A stretch of DNA of 64,000 bases. Source: Variovorax paradoxus. Its GTDB lineage: Bacteria > Pseudomonadota > Gammaproteobacteria > Burkholderiales > Burkholderiaceae_C. Location of the stretch: NCBI GenBank assembly GCA_016806145.1, contig CP063166.1, positions 4,092,001 to 4,156,000 of the forward strand. The letters are read 5' to 3'. The notes under the pieces were generated by a model. That model had not been told where the DNA came from. It saw nothing but the letters and a program-made list of their open reading frames with translations, and did no database searches. A program made the translations under genes and the position numbers. Of this stretch, positions 49,463 through 58,326 are shown in pieces (positions within the stretch are counted from its first letter, which is position 1; each line of letters opens with the position of its first letter).

Positions 49463-50431
49463 CTACGCCACGCCCTCCAGCACCGGCTCGCCCGGTACGG
49501 GCGCTTCGGCCCGCACCAACTCGCCCAGATGGCGCCACAGCCGCTCGGCCTGCTCGGCCAGCGGCGCGCGCCGGCGCATCAGCATGAAGCGCAGCGGCAC
49601 CTCGAGCGAAGTGCCGCCGGCCCGCACGAGGCGCCCGGCATCGAGGTCCTCGCGTACCAGCGCCTGCGGCAGCCAGGCCACGCCCAGCCGCGACAGCGCC
49701 ATGAAGCGCAACCCGTCGGTCAGGCTGGCCTCGTGGTGGCGCTGCAGCCGCAGGTCGCCATGGCGCTCGAGCAGCGGCGCCAGCGACCAGCCGAGGTGGC
49801 ATTCCTCGGCATAGCCCAGGAACGAAACAGGCCCGCCGGCGGGATCGCGCAGGTCGAACAGCGGCCCGCCCGCGGCATTGGGCGCGCTCACCGGCACCAG
49901 CCGTTCGCGCCCCAGTTCCAGCACCAGGCAGTCGCCCGCCTCGCAGGCCGAGCCCGCGCGCGCGGCCACCGCGCCGGCCTCGTCGAACAGCGCGACCACG
50001 TAGTCGACCGAGCCCTCGGCCAGCATCTCGAAGCACTCGGGCAGGTTGTCGGAGCTGACGCTGAACTTGGCGCTCCGGAAGTCGTTGTGCAGCCGCGGCA
50101 CCCAATCGGGGAAGAACACGGCCGACATGATGTGCGGCGCCGCGAAGCGGATGCGCTGCTGCCGGTCCTCGCCATCGGCCTTGATCGACTTGCGCAGCCC
50201 CTCCAGCGCATAGACCACCTCGGAGGAGATCGCCTGCAGCCGCTCGCCGGGCTGCGTGAGCTCGAGCGCCGCGGTGCGCCGGTCGAACAGCGGCGCGCCG
50301 ATCCACTGCTCGAGGCCCTGGATGCGCCGGCTCAGTCCCGACACCGACACATGGCAGCGCTCGGCGGCGCGGCTGAAGCTGCGCGTCTGGCACAGGACCA
50401 GGAAATCCTTCAGGCTGACCAGATCGATCAT
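49463..50431 (-). CDS. LysR family regulator of the DapA/aminotransferase cluster
   Basis: 322 residues from MIDLVSLKDFLVLC; a longer frame would cover the operators. Helix-turn-helix RSFSRAAERCHVSVSGLSRRI and a full effector domain (lobe I from residue 90). It is divergent from the five-gene catabolic cluster starting at 50608, separated by two near-identical LysR-like dyads. It converges on the previous LysR gene with 12 bases between their stops. The likely inducer is a substrate of that cluster. Confidence 0.85.
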   Translation of the reverse strand: MIDLVSLKDFLVLCQTRSFSRAAERCHVSVSGLSRRIQGLEQWIGAPLFDRRTAALELTQPGERLQAISSEVVYALEGLRKSIKADGEDRQQRIRFAAPHIMSAVFFPDWVPRLHNDFRSAKFSVSSDNLPECFEMLAEGSVDYVVALFDEAGAVAARAGSACEAGDCLVLELGRERLVPVSAPNAAGGPLFDLRDPAGGPVSFLGYAEECHLGWSLAPLLERHGDLRLQRHHEASLTDGLRFMALSRLGVAWLPQALVREDLDAGRLVRAGGTSLEVPLRFMLMRRRAPLAEQAERLWRHLGELVRAEAPVPGEPVLEGVA

Positions 50432-50529
50432 TTGCGGTTTCCTCAAAATGTGGCGGTCATACGAGTCTACTGTCGCCCGGCTGAAGCCCGGGCACTTCGG
50501 CATCCTTATCTTTTGCGGCTTTCGCAAAA
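50430..50529. promoter_or_regulatory. Two related LysR-type sites
   Basis: ATTTGCGGTTTCCTCAAAAT (50430-50449, overlapping the regulator start) and TTTTGCG-GCTTT-CGCAAAA (50511-50529, a perfect 7-bp dyad) share the pattern TTTGCGG(C/T)TT ... AAAA. They are about 80 bases apart in the divergent promoter region of the LysR and DapA-like genes. A GC hairpin (50475-50493) lies between them. This fits recognition and activation sites of the adjacent LysR protein. Confidence 0.6.
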
Positions 50530-50607
50530 CCCGGCGCCCGATCGGCAACCCGCTCGAGGCCCTTGCGCCCAAGAATTCCGGCACCTCGAACCCTTGCTGG
50601 AATCCAG

Positions 50608-51555
50608 ATGCCGTCCCCCACCCCCCAACGCCTGCGCGGCGTGCTCGCCCCGGTCCTCACCCCCTTCGACGCCACTCTGAAGCCCGACGCCGCCCGCTTC
50701 CTGCGGCTGTGCCGCTGGCTGGTGGCGCAGGACTGCGGGCTCGCGATGTTCGGCACCAATTCCGAGGGCAACTCGCTCTCGGTCGACGAGCGCATCGAGC
50801 TGCTGCAGCAGGCCGTGGCCGCGGGCGTGCCCTCAGCGCGCATGCTGCCGGGCACCGGCAGCTGCTCGCTGGCCGACGCGGTGCGGCTCACGCGCTGCGC
50901 GGTCGACCAGGGCTGCGCCGGTGTGCTGGCGCTGCCGCCCTTCTATTACAAGAGCGTCACCGACGACGGCCTGTTCGCCTTCTTCAGCGAGGTGATCGAG
51001 CGGGTCGGCGAACGCGGCCTGCGGCTCTACCTCTATCACATCCCGCCGGTGGCGCAGGTGGGCTTCTCCCCGGCGCTGGTCGAGCGCCTGCTGAAGCGCT
51101 ACCCCGGCACGGTCGCGGGCATGAAGGACACCGGCGGCGACTGGGACTACACGGCGCGCACCATCGCGCAGTTCGGCCCCGAGGGCTTCGACGTCTTCGC
51201 GGGCACCGAGACCATCCTGCTCGACACCCTGCGCCACGGCGGCGCGGGCTGCATCTCGGCCACCGCGAACGTCAATCCCCGCGCCATCGTGCGCCTGTTC
51301 GACACGTGGCAGGACGTGGATGCCGATGCGCGGCAGGCGGCGCTCAATGCGGTGCGCGCGAAGTTCGCGGCCCATCCGCTGATTCCCGCCATGAAGTCGG
51401 CCATCGCGATGGCCACGGGCGATGCGCAATGGGCGCGCGTGCGGCCACCGCTCGAGGCGCTCGATGCGCAGCGGCAGGCGTCGCTGCGGCAGGCGCTGCG
51501 CGACCAGTCCTTCGATCTCGCCGCACTCGACGTCGATGCCAGCGATCGCCACTGA
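50608..51555 (+). CDS. Dihydrodipicolinate synthase / N-acetylneuraminate lyase family aldolase
   Basis: 315 residues. TIM-barrel class I aldolase with the Schiff-base Lys173 (GMKDTGGDW), the Tyr near 143 (LYLYHIPP) and the GTNSEGNSLS loop (49-58) of the DapA family. It is not the lysine-pathway DapA by context: it opens a catabolic cluster under a divergent LysR gene. It probably makes or cleaves a pyruvate-containing hydroxyacid. Its end overlaps the next start by 20 bases. Confidence 0.82.
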   Translation: MPSPTPQRLRGVLAPVLTPFDATLKPDAARFLRLCRWLVAQDCGLAMFGTNSEGNSLSVDERIELLQQAVAAGVPSARMLPGTGSCSLADAVRLTRCAVDQGCAGVLALPPFYYKSVTDDGLFAFFSEVIERVGERGLRLYLYHIPPVAQVGFSPALVERLLKRYPGTVAGMKDTGGDWDYTARTIAQFGPEGFDVFAGTETILLDTLRHGGAGCISATANVNPRAIVRLFDTWQDVDADARQAALNAVRAKFAAHPLIPAMKSAIAMATGDAQWARVRPPLEALDAQRQASLRQALRDQSFDLAALDVDASDRH

Positions 51556-52792
51556 GCCGGTCGCGGCCGCGCCCTTCACCGAGGCCGAGCTCGCGCGCCT
51601 GCGCCGCGACACCCCCGCCTGGAGCACGGGCGCGCACCTCGCGCATTTCGCGCATGGCTCGGCGAGCCTGCCGCCCGAACCCGTCTACGCGCAATGGCAG
51701 GCCTGGCTCGAGGCCGAGCGCACGCTGGGCACGCACCGCGCCACCGAGCGGCATGCGAACGCGCTGCATGCGGTGCGCGCCAGCGTCGCGCGGCTCGTCA
51801 ACGCGCAGCCGCACCAGGTCGCGCTGCTGGGTTCCGCGAGCCAGGCCTGGGCCACCGCGATGAGCGCGGCCCACGCGCCCCATGTGATCACGACCCACGA
51901 CGAATATGGCGCCAACGCGCTGCACCTGCTGAACGCGGCGCGACAGGGGCGGCTCGGCTTCACGGTGATCGGCACGCGGCCCGGCGCGACGCCGCTGACG
52001 CAGCGCCTGGACCATGCGCTGCGCCATGCACCCGCCGGCAGCAGCCCCGTGGTCTCGCTCGCCGCCGTGCCGACCGCCTGGGGCGCGGCCACGCCCATGG
52101 ACGGCGTGGCGCGCTGCGTGCATGCGCATGGCGGCCTGCTGTTCCTCGATGCCAGCCATGCAGTGGGCCAGGGGCCGGTCGACATGCAGGCCCTGGGCTG
52201 CGACGTGCTGGTGTTCCCCACGCGCAAATGGCTGCGCGGCCCGCGCGGCGCGGGCGTGCTGTGCCTGTCGGAACGCGCGCTCGAAATGCTCGGCACGCCC
52301 GATGCCATCGACGTGGCGGGCGCGCAGTGGCTGGAGGCCGAGCGCCTGCAGCCCTGGTCCGATGCGCGGCGTTTCGAGGGCCACGAGTTCCATCCGGGCC
52401 TGCGGCTGGCGCTGGGCGCGGCCTGCGACTACGCGCTCGCGGTCGACCCCGCGCGCATCGCACGACAGAACGCGCGGGTGCGCCAGTGCCTCGCGCAGGC
52501 GCTGCAGGAGCGCTTCGGCTGGCAGCCGCTCGAGGCCGGCTTGCCCGATCGCAGCGCGCTGCTGACCTATCGTCTGCCCGAGGCCTTCGGCGATGGCGCG
52601 GCCTTCGTCCGCCGCCTTGCCGACGCGGGCGTCCACGCCTCCTTCGTCGGCCCGCAGCACGCGCGCTGGGCGCTCGAGGCCGCAGGCCTGCCGGGCGTGC
52701 TGCGGCTCACGCCGCACTACCTCACGGACGAGGACGAGATCGCGCGCCTCGTGGAGGCCATCGAGACGACGAATACCCGCGTCCACCGCTGA
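51536..52792 (+). CDS. Class V aminotransferase family protein
   Basis: 418 residues from MPAIATEPV, overlapping the aldolase gene. It has the PLP-dependent fold type I of class V: Asp205 in LLFLDASHAVG and the Schiff-base Lys231 in FPTRKWLRGPRGAG. These enzymes transaminate, desulphurate or deaminate small amino acids. In this cluster it may supply the oxo-acid for the aldolase or act on a beta-hydroxy amino acid. Substrate unknown. Confidence 0.8.
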   Translation: MPAIATEPVAAAPFTEAELARLRRDTPAWSTGAHLAHFAHGSASLPPEPVYAQWQAWLEAERTLGTHRATERHANALHAVRASVARLVNAQPHQVALLGSASQAWATAMSAAHAPHVITTHDEYGANALHLLNAARQGRLGFTVIGTRPGATPLTQRLDHALRHAPAGSSPVVSLAAVPTAWGAATPMDGVARCVHAHGGLLFLDASHAVGQGPVDMQALGCDVLVFPTRKWLRGPRGAGVLCLSERALEMLGTPDAIDVAGAQWLEAERLQPWSDARRFEGHEFHPGLRLALGAACDYALAVDPARIARQNARVRQCLAQALQERFGWQPLEAGLPDRSALLTYRLPEAFGDGAAFVRRLADAGVHASFVGPQHARWALEAAGLPGVLRLTPHYLTDEDEIARLVEAIETTNTRVHR

Positions 52793-52826
52793 CGCTGTTC
52801 CATCGACACCCAAAAAGGAGACAAGC

Positions 52827-53816
52827 ATGAAGATCCATCCCCACCCCCTCGCCCGCCTGGCCACCGCGCTCGCGCTGTTCGCCACCGTCGCCGCGAGTCC
52901 GCCGGCCGCCGCGCAGGCCTATCCCTCGAAGCCCATCAGCGTCGTCATCCAGTCCCCGGTCGGCGGTCCGTCGGATGCCCTCGCGCGCCTGCTCGCGCCG
53001 CGCCTGCAGGCCGCGCTCGGGCAGCCGCTGGTGATCGAGGCCCGGGTCGGCGCCGGCGGCAACATCGGCACCGACTTCGTGGTCAAGGCCAAACCCGACG
53101 GCTACACGCTGCTGCTGTCCTCGAGCGGGCCGCTGGCGATCAGCCCCTGGCTCTATCCGAAGCTGCCCTATCGCCCGCTCAAGGACCTGGTGCCGGTGGT
53201 GCAGCTCGCGGCAGTGCCGCTGGTGCTCGAGGTCAACGACGCGCACCCGGCGCGCAGCGCGGCGGAGTTCCTGCGGCTGCTGAAGGCCAACCCCGGCAAG
53301 TACAGCTTCGGCTCGTCCGGCAATGGCACGCCGCAGCACCTGTCGGCGGTGCTGCTCGGTTCGATGACCGGCGTGACGCTCACGCACGTGCCCTACAAGG
53401 GCCAGGCGCCGATGGCCACCGACCTGATGGGCGGGCAGATCGACTTCGCGATCGACAGCATGGTCTCGGCCATGCCCAACCTCGCGACCGGACGGCTGCG
53501 CGCACTGGCCGTCACCGGCCGCCAGCGCTCGCCGCTGCTGCCCGGGGTGCCGACGATGGAAGAGGCCGGCGTGCCCGGCTACGAGGCGCTCGCCTGGTAC
53601 GGCCTGATGGCGCCGGCGGGCACGCCGCGCGCCATCGTCGAGCGGCTCAACGAGGCCGCGCGCCAGGCGCTCGACACACCCGCCGTGCGCGAGCAGATCG
53701 CGCGGCTCGGCAGCGCGCCCGTGCACGGCACGCCCGAGCGCTTCGGCGCCTTCATCCAGGCCGAGTACGACAAGTGGGGGCCGATCGTGAAGAGCACCGG
53801 CGCCGTCGTCGATTGA
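52827..53816 (+). CDS. Bug-family tripartite tricarboxylate transporter receptor
   Basis: 329 residues with a signal peptide (cleavage after PAAAQA near 30) and the Bug start YPSKPISVVIQSPVGGPSD. Conserved GAGGNIGTDFVVKAKPDGYTLL and VPYKGQAPMATDLMGGQID blocks are present. It is a periplasmic binding protein for carboxylates or amino acids, feeding a TctAB-type carrier encoded elsewhere; no tctA or tctB gene is seen here. An AAGGAG ribosome site lies upstream. It probably delivers the cluster's substrate. Confidence 0.9.
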   Translation: MKIHPHPLARLATALALFATVAASPPAAAQAYPSKPISVVIQSPVGGPSDALARLLAPRLQAALGQPLVIEARVGAGGNIGTDFVVKAKPDGYTLLLSSSGPLAISPWLYPKLPYRPLKDLVPVVQLAAVPLVLEVNDAHPARSAAEFLRLLKANPGKYSFGSSGNGTPQHLSAVLLGSMTGVTLTHVPYKGQAPMATDLMGGQIDFAIDSMVSAMPNLATGRLRALAVTGRQRSPLLPGVPTMEEAGVPGYEALAWYGLMAPAGTPRAIVERLNEAARQALDTPAVREQIARLGSAPVHGTPERFGAFIQAEYDKWGPIVKSTGAVVD

Positions 53817-53829
53817 GGCCGCACCGCCC

Positions 53830-55011
53830 ATGAAGATCCTCAGCATCGCGGAACGCACCGTTCCCATCGCCTCCTCGCTGCGCAACGCGCGCATCGATTT
53901 CAGCGAGATCACCGCCAGCGTGGTGGCTGTCGTCACCGACCAGTTCCGCGACGGCCGCCGGGTCGTCGGCCATGCCTTCAACTCCTTCGGCCGCTACGGC
54001 TGCGGCGGGCCGCTGCGCGAGCGCTTCATCCCGCGCCTGCTGCGTGCCACGCCCGAGGAACTCAACGACCCCGCCAGCGGCATCGTCGACCCGCAACGCG
54101 CGCTCGACCTGATGCTGCGGCGCGAGAAGGCCGGCGCCCATGCCGAGCGCTCGATGGCGGTCGGCACGCTGGAACTCGCGCTCTGGGACATCGTCGGCAA
54201 GATGCGCGGCCTGCCGCTGTACCGGGTGCTGGCCGAGCGCATGGGCGAGCCCGGCATCGAACCCGCGCACTCGGTGCGCTGCTACGTGGGCGGCGGCTTC
54301 TACCGCGACCACGACGACCTGGCCCGGCTCGGCGACGAGGTGCGCGGCCATCTCGATGCCGGCTACACCGAGCTCAAGATCAAGGCCGGCGGCCTGCCGC
54401 TGGCCGCGGAGCTGCGGCGCATCGAGTCGGTGCTGGCGCTGGTGGACTCGGGTTCGCGGCTGGCGCTCGATGCGAGCTGCGCCTTCGGGCGCGACGAGGC
54501 GCTGGCCTTCGCGCGCGCCATCGCGCCCTATGGCCTGCGCTGGCTCGAGGAGCCCTGCGACCCCGCCGACTTCGAGACCTACCGCGCGGTGAGCGAGGCC
54601 TACGCGGGCACCGTCGCCGGCGGCGAGAACCTGTTCTCGCGCGAGGAGGTCGCCAACTTCCTGCGCTACGGCGGCTTCGAAGGCCGCGTCGTGCTGCAGC
54701 CCGATCCGCCGCTGGCCTACGGCCTGCTCGAGCTGCAGCGCATCGTGGCGCTGGCACGGGCCCACGGCGTGGCGCGCGAGAACATCGTGCCGCATGGCGG
54801 CAACCTGATGTCGCTGCATGCGACCGCGGGGCTGGGGCTCGGCAGCGCGGAGTCCTATCCGGGGCTGTTCGGCCCCTTCGGCGGCTTCAGCCGCGAGGTC
54901 CGCATCGAGAACGGGCGCGCCACCTTGCCCGAGTCGCCGGGCATCGGCTTCGAGGAGCAGCCCGCGCTCTACGGCATCTTCCGCGAGCTCGCGGCCAGCC
55001 TGGGGGTGTGA
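53830..55011 (+). CDS. Enolase-superfamily dehydratase, D-tartrate-dehydratase-like
   Basis: 393 residues. Mandelate-racemase subgroup landmarks: K183-x-K185 (LKIKAGG), metal ligands D214 (LALDAS), E240 (LEEP) and E266 (GGENLFS), and the catalytic His322 (IVPHGGNLMSLH). The N-terminal SLRNARIDFSEITASVVAVVTD and the GLGLGSAESYPGLFGPFGGF region resemble Bradyrhizobium D-tartrate dehydratase (TarD) as I remember it. It would dehydrate a 2,3-dihydroxy acid to an oxo-acid. It starts 13 bases after the Bug receptor stop. Confidence 0.82.
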   Translation: MKILSIAERTVPIASSLRNARIDFSEITASVVAVVTDQFRDGRRVVGHAFNSFGRYGCGGPLRERFIPRLLRATPEELNDPASGIVDPQRALDLMLRREKAGAHAERSMAVGTLELALWDIVGKMRGLPLYRVLAERMGEPGIEPAHSVRCYVGGGFYRDHDDLARLGDEVRGHLDAGYTELKIKAGGLPLAAELRRIESVLALVDSGSRLALDASCAFGRDEALAFARAIAPYGLRWLEEPCDPADFETYRAVSEAYAGTVAGGENLFSREEVANFLRYGGFEGRVVLQPDPPLAYGLLELQRIVALARAHGVARENIVPHGGNLMSLHATAGLGLGSAESYPGLFGPFGGFSREVRIENGRATLPESPGIGFEEQPALYGIFRELAASLGV

Positions 55012-55066
55012 ACGCGCGCGCGCCGGCCGCAGAATGCGCGGACAACGCCTGCCAGGAGACGCCCGC

Positions 55067-56233
55067 ATGCCACGCCACCGCCCCGCCCGCCTGACCCACA
55101 TCGCCGGCATCGGCGTCGACCGCATGGGCGCCATCGCCGACGACGCCGAGGGCCCGCCCTTCCTGCGGCTCGAGAACCTCGACGTCGACATCCCGCCCGA
55201 TGGCGAGGCCGTGGCGCGCACCGTGCGCGCCGCCACCGAGGACGCCGACAACAGCTACCTGCCCTTCGTCGGCCAGGCGCGGCTGCGCGAGGTCGCGGCG
55301 CGCCATGTGTCGGAACTCTCGGGCGTGGCCTACGAGGCGCGCCATTGCGTGATCTCGGCCGGCGGGCTCTCGGGCCTCCTCAATGCCCTGCTGGCCACGG
55401 TGGAGGTCGGCGACGAGGTGCTGGTGACCGACCCGACCTATGCCGGCCTGCTCAACCGCATCCGGCTCGCGGGCGGCACGCCGAAGTACGTGCCGTTTCG
55501 CTTCACGCCGGGCGGCGAATGGAAGCTCGACCGCGAGGCGCTGCGCGCCGCCGTGGGCCCGCGCGTGCGAACGATGCTGCTGATGTCGCCCTCGATGCCC
55601 TCGGGCGGTTGCTTCGATGCCGACGACTGGCGCGCGATCGCCGCGCTGTGCGTGCAGCACGACCTGACGCTGATCCTCGATGCCGCGATGGAGCGGCTGC
55701 TGTTCGACGGCCGCCAGGTCATCCATCCGGCCGGGCTGCCCGGCATGGCCGAGCGCACCATCACCGTGGGCTCGTCGGCCAAGGAGCTGCGCATGATCGG
55801 CTGGCGCGTGGGCTGGACCGTCGCACCCGAGAGCTACATGCCCGACCTGGTGGCGGTGTCGCTGGCCAACGTGGTGGTGCCGGTGGGCATCGCGCAGGAC
55901 GCGGTCGCCACCGCGCTCGCGCAGTCGCCGCGCACGCTGGCGCCCTACGTGGCCGAGCTCGAACGGCGGCGCGACACGCTGCTCGACGAGCTGCGCGGCC
56001 TGCCCGTGGGCGTGCCGGCCGGCGGCTGGTCGATGCTGCTGCGCGCCAGCGACTTCGGCATCGACGGCCAGACGCTCTCCGAGCGGCTGCTGAAGGCGCG
56101 CGTCTGCGCCACCGCCATGCAGGGCTGGGGCGAGACGCATGGCGCGCAGTACCTGCGCTTCGTGTTCTCGAACGAGCCGGTGGAACGGCTGCGCGGCCTC
56201 GGCGACAAGGTGCGCGCGGCGCTCGGGGCCTAG
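55067..56233 (+). CDS. Class I/II pyridoxal-phosphate aminotransferase
   Basis: 388 residues from the ATG at 55067, with AGGAGA upstream. Fold type I with Asp205 (LILDAAMERLL), the Schiff-base Lys239 (VGSSAKELRMIGWRVGW), and a variant SPSMPSGGCF where the usual motif is N-P-x-N-P-T-G. The missing Asn in that motif is unusual for an aspartate-aminotransferase-like enzyme and may alter substrate choice. It completes the cluster; its stop codon overlaps that of the convergent CoA-transferase in a shared CTAG. Confidence 0.82.
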   Translation: MPRHRPARLTHIAGIGVDRMGAIADDAEGPPFLRLENLDVDIPPDGEAVARTVRAATEDADNSYLPFVGQARLREVAARHVSELSGVAYEARHCVISAGGLSGLLNALLATVEVGDEVLVTDPTYAGLLNRIRLAGGTPKYVPFRFTPGGEWKLDREALRAAVGPRVRTMLLMSPSMPSGGCFDADDWRAIAALCVQHDLTLILDAAMERLLFDGRQVIHPAGLPGMAERTITVGSSAKELRMIGWRVGWTVAPESYMPDLVAVSLANVVVPVGIAQDAVATALAQSPRTLAPYVAELERRRDTLLDELRGLPVGVPAGGWSMLLRASDFGIDGQTLSERLLKARVCATAMQGWGETHGAQYLRFVFSNEPVERLRGLGDKVRAALGA

Positions 56234-57609
56234 GGCCACTCCGCGGGGTGGCTGCCCGGCGGCATCGAGGGCCGCGGCCAGGCGGCCGGCGTGAGCGCGA
56301 GCAGCGCGCTGTGGCGCAGGCCCGCGAGCTCGCCAAAGCCCGAGGGCTCGGTTTCCACATAGGGCGCGATATCGGGCCTGGCCGTGGCGAGCCCGCCGGG
56401 CACGCGGCCGAGTCCGCGCAGCCAGTGGCCGGTCTGCGCGAGCGACACGCGCACCACCCAACTGCCGCCCTCGCGCTGCTGGCGATGCAGCGCGGCGGCC
56501 GCGCCGAAGGCGATCAGGTAGCCCGTGGCCTCGTCGAGGATCTGCATCGGCAGCGGCTTCGGCTTGCCGTCGCCGGCCGCCTCGCCCTCGGCCTGGTTGA
56601 AGCCCATGGCGGTCTGCACCAGCGAATCGAAGCCGCGTCGGCCGGCCCACGGGCCCTGCGTGCCATAGGCCGTGAGCGAGACGCAGACGATGCCTGGCCG
56701 CAGCGCCGCGAGCTGCGCCGGCCCGAAACCCAATTCCTCGAGGCCGCCGGGCCGGTAGCCCTGCACGAACACATGCGCATCCCCGGCCAGCCGACGCAGT
56801 GCCGCCTGTCCTTCGTCGGTACGCAAGTCCACATGCGTCGACAGCTTGCCGCGGCTGGTGTCGGCGATGGCCTCGATATTGGGCAGCCGCGGCGAGTTGA
56901 CCAGCAGCACGTCGGCCCCGTAGGCCGCGAGCGCGCGGCCGCCGACCGGGCCGGCCAGGATGCGCGTGAGGTCGAGCACGCGCAGGCCCGCGAGCGGCCG
57001 CTGGTCCTCGCGCAGCGGCGGCAGCGCGAGCGGTGCCGCATCGCCGATGCGCTCGATGGTGAACAGCGGCTGCGCGGCGATCGCGCGGCCCTGCGGCGTG
57101 GCATCCCATTCGTCGAAGCGGCGCAGCGCGGTGGCCACCAGCCCGCGCGCGGCGGCGGCTTCCTCGAAGTCGAGCGCACGCCAGCCGGCCAGCGCGGCTT
57201 CGGCATCGGCGCGCACGGCCGTCGCGGGATCGAGGCCCAGCAGGCGCAGCGCGCCTTCGCGGTGGTGCGCGAAGTTGGCATGGATGCGCACCCAGCCGTC
57301 CGCCGTGCGGTAGAGGCCCGAGAACGCGTCCCAGAGCTCGGGCACGCGGCCGTCGAGGCTGAACCAGCCGGTGCATTCGAGCGCGGCGTGGCGCATGTCG
57401 ACCGCGACCGCTTGCCGCGGCACGCCGCGCGCATGGCCGAGTTCGCAGGCCGCCAGCGCGGCCGCGGCGATGCTGCCCTGCGCCGCCGCGCCGACCGCGA
57501 AGGACGACGGCAGCACCGGGTCGGCGCCCGTGAGCCGCGCCAGCGGCAGTGCGTCGGCCGGCAGGCCGGCCTGGCGCCAGAGGTCGTGGAGGATCTCGCT
57601 CGCGCTCAT
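56230..57609 (-). CDS. Family III CoA-transferase (CaiB/BaiF type)
   Basis: 459 residues from MSASEILHDLW. Family III blocks are VLDLTRILAGPVGGRALAAYGADVL (about 223-247), DLRTDEGQAALRRL and YGTQGPWAGRRGFDSLVQ, where an Asp near the FDS is a candidate for the covalent carboxylate. It has an extra N-terminal domain of about 200 residues, giving a longer protein than single-domain Frc or CaiB (about 400-430). It transfers CoA between acids; the substrates are unknown. Its ribosome site lies just beyond the scoAB terminator, so it is expressed independently of scoAB. Confidence 0.82.
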   Translation of the reverse strand: MSASEILHDLWRQAGLPADALPLARLTGADPVLPSSFAVGAAAQGSIAAAALAACELGHARGVPRQAVAVDMRHAALECTGWFSLDGRVPELWDAFSGLYRTADGWVRIHANFAHHREGALRLLGLDPATAVRADAEAALAGWRALDFEEAAAARGLVATALRRFDEWDATPQGRAIAAQPLFTIERIGDAAPLALPPLREDQRPLAGLRVLDLTRILAGPVGGRALAAYGADVLLVNSPRLPNIEAIADTSRGKLSTHVDLRTDEGQAALRRLAGDAHVFVQGYRPGGLEELGFGPAQLAALRPGIVCVSLTAYGTQGPWAGRRGFDSLVQTAMGFNQAEGEAAGDGKPKPLPMQILDEATGYLIAFGAAAALHRQQREGGSWVVRVSLAQTGHWLRGLGRVPGGLATARPDIAPYVETEPSGFGELAGLRHSALLALTPAAWPRPSMPPGSHPAEWP

Positions 57610-57627
57610 CTTTCGTTCTCTCCAATG

Positions 57628-57660
57628 AAAAAAGGCAGGGCCCGCTCGCGCGGCCCTGCC
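57628..57660 (-). terminator. Rho-independent terminator of scoAB
   Basis: On the minus strand a 9-bp stem GGCAGGGCC / GGCCCTGCC is followed by six T. It lies 27 bases after the scoB stop and 19 bases before the CoA-transferase start, ending the scoAB transcript. Confidence 0.88.
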
Positions 57661-57686
57661 CTTCGTTTGTCGTAACTGCCTTCGCC

Positions 57687-58325
57687 TTACTGGATCAGCT
57701 TGGCGCCGGTCTTGGCCTGCAGCGCATCGAAGCTCACGCCGGGCGCGAGCTCGATCACCTTGAGGCCCTCGGGCACCACGTCCATCACGGCGAGGTCGGT
57801 GATGATGCGGTCGACCACGCCCACGCCGGTCAGCGGCAGGGTGCACTTCTCGAGGATCTTGAAGTCCTCGGTGCCGTCCTTCTTCTTGGCCACGTGTTCC
57901 ATCAGCACGATCACGCGCTTCACGCCGGCCACCAGGTCCATCGCGCCGCCCATGCCCTTGACCATCTTGCCGGGGATCATCCAGTTGGCGAGGTCGCCCT
58001 GGGTGCTCACCTGCATCGCGCCGAGGATCGAGAGGTTGATCTTGCCGCCGCGGATCATCGCGAAGCTGTCGTGGCTGCCGAAGATGGCCGAGCCCGGCAG
58101 CGTGGTGACGGTCTGCTTGCCGGCGTTGATCAGGTCGGCGTCGACCTGGTCCTCGGTCGGGAACGGGCCGATGCCCAGCATGCCGTTCTCGCTCTGCAGC
58201 CAGACTTCCTTGGTGCCCGTGTGGTTGGCCACCAGCGTCGGGATGCCGATGCCGAGGTTGACGTAGAAGCCGTCTTCCAGCTCTTGCGCGGCGCGCGCCG
58301 CCATCTGGTCTTGGGTCCAGGGCAT
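57687..58325 (-). CDS. scoB: 3-oxoacid CoA-transferase subunit B
   Basis: 212 residues. Catalytic Glu46 in the family motif [21 protein letters not shown] and [15 protein letters not shown] are also typical. With subunit A it moves CoA from succinyl-CoA to acetoacetate or another 3-oxoacid. Only one base separates the scoA stop from this ATG. A strong terminator follows. Confidence 0.92.
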   Translation of the reverse strand: MPWTQDQMAARAAQELEDGFYVNLGIGIPTLVANHTGTKEVWLQSENGMLGIGPFPTEDQVDADLINAGKQTVTTLPGSAIFGSHDSFAMIRGGKINLSILGAMQVSTQGDLANWMIPGKMVKGMGGAMDLVAGVKRVIVLMEHVAKKKDGTEDFKILEKCTLPLTGVGVVDRIITDLAVMDVVPEGLKVIELAPGVSFDALQAKTGAKLIQ

Positions 58326-58326
58326 C

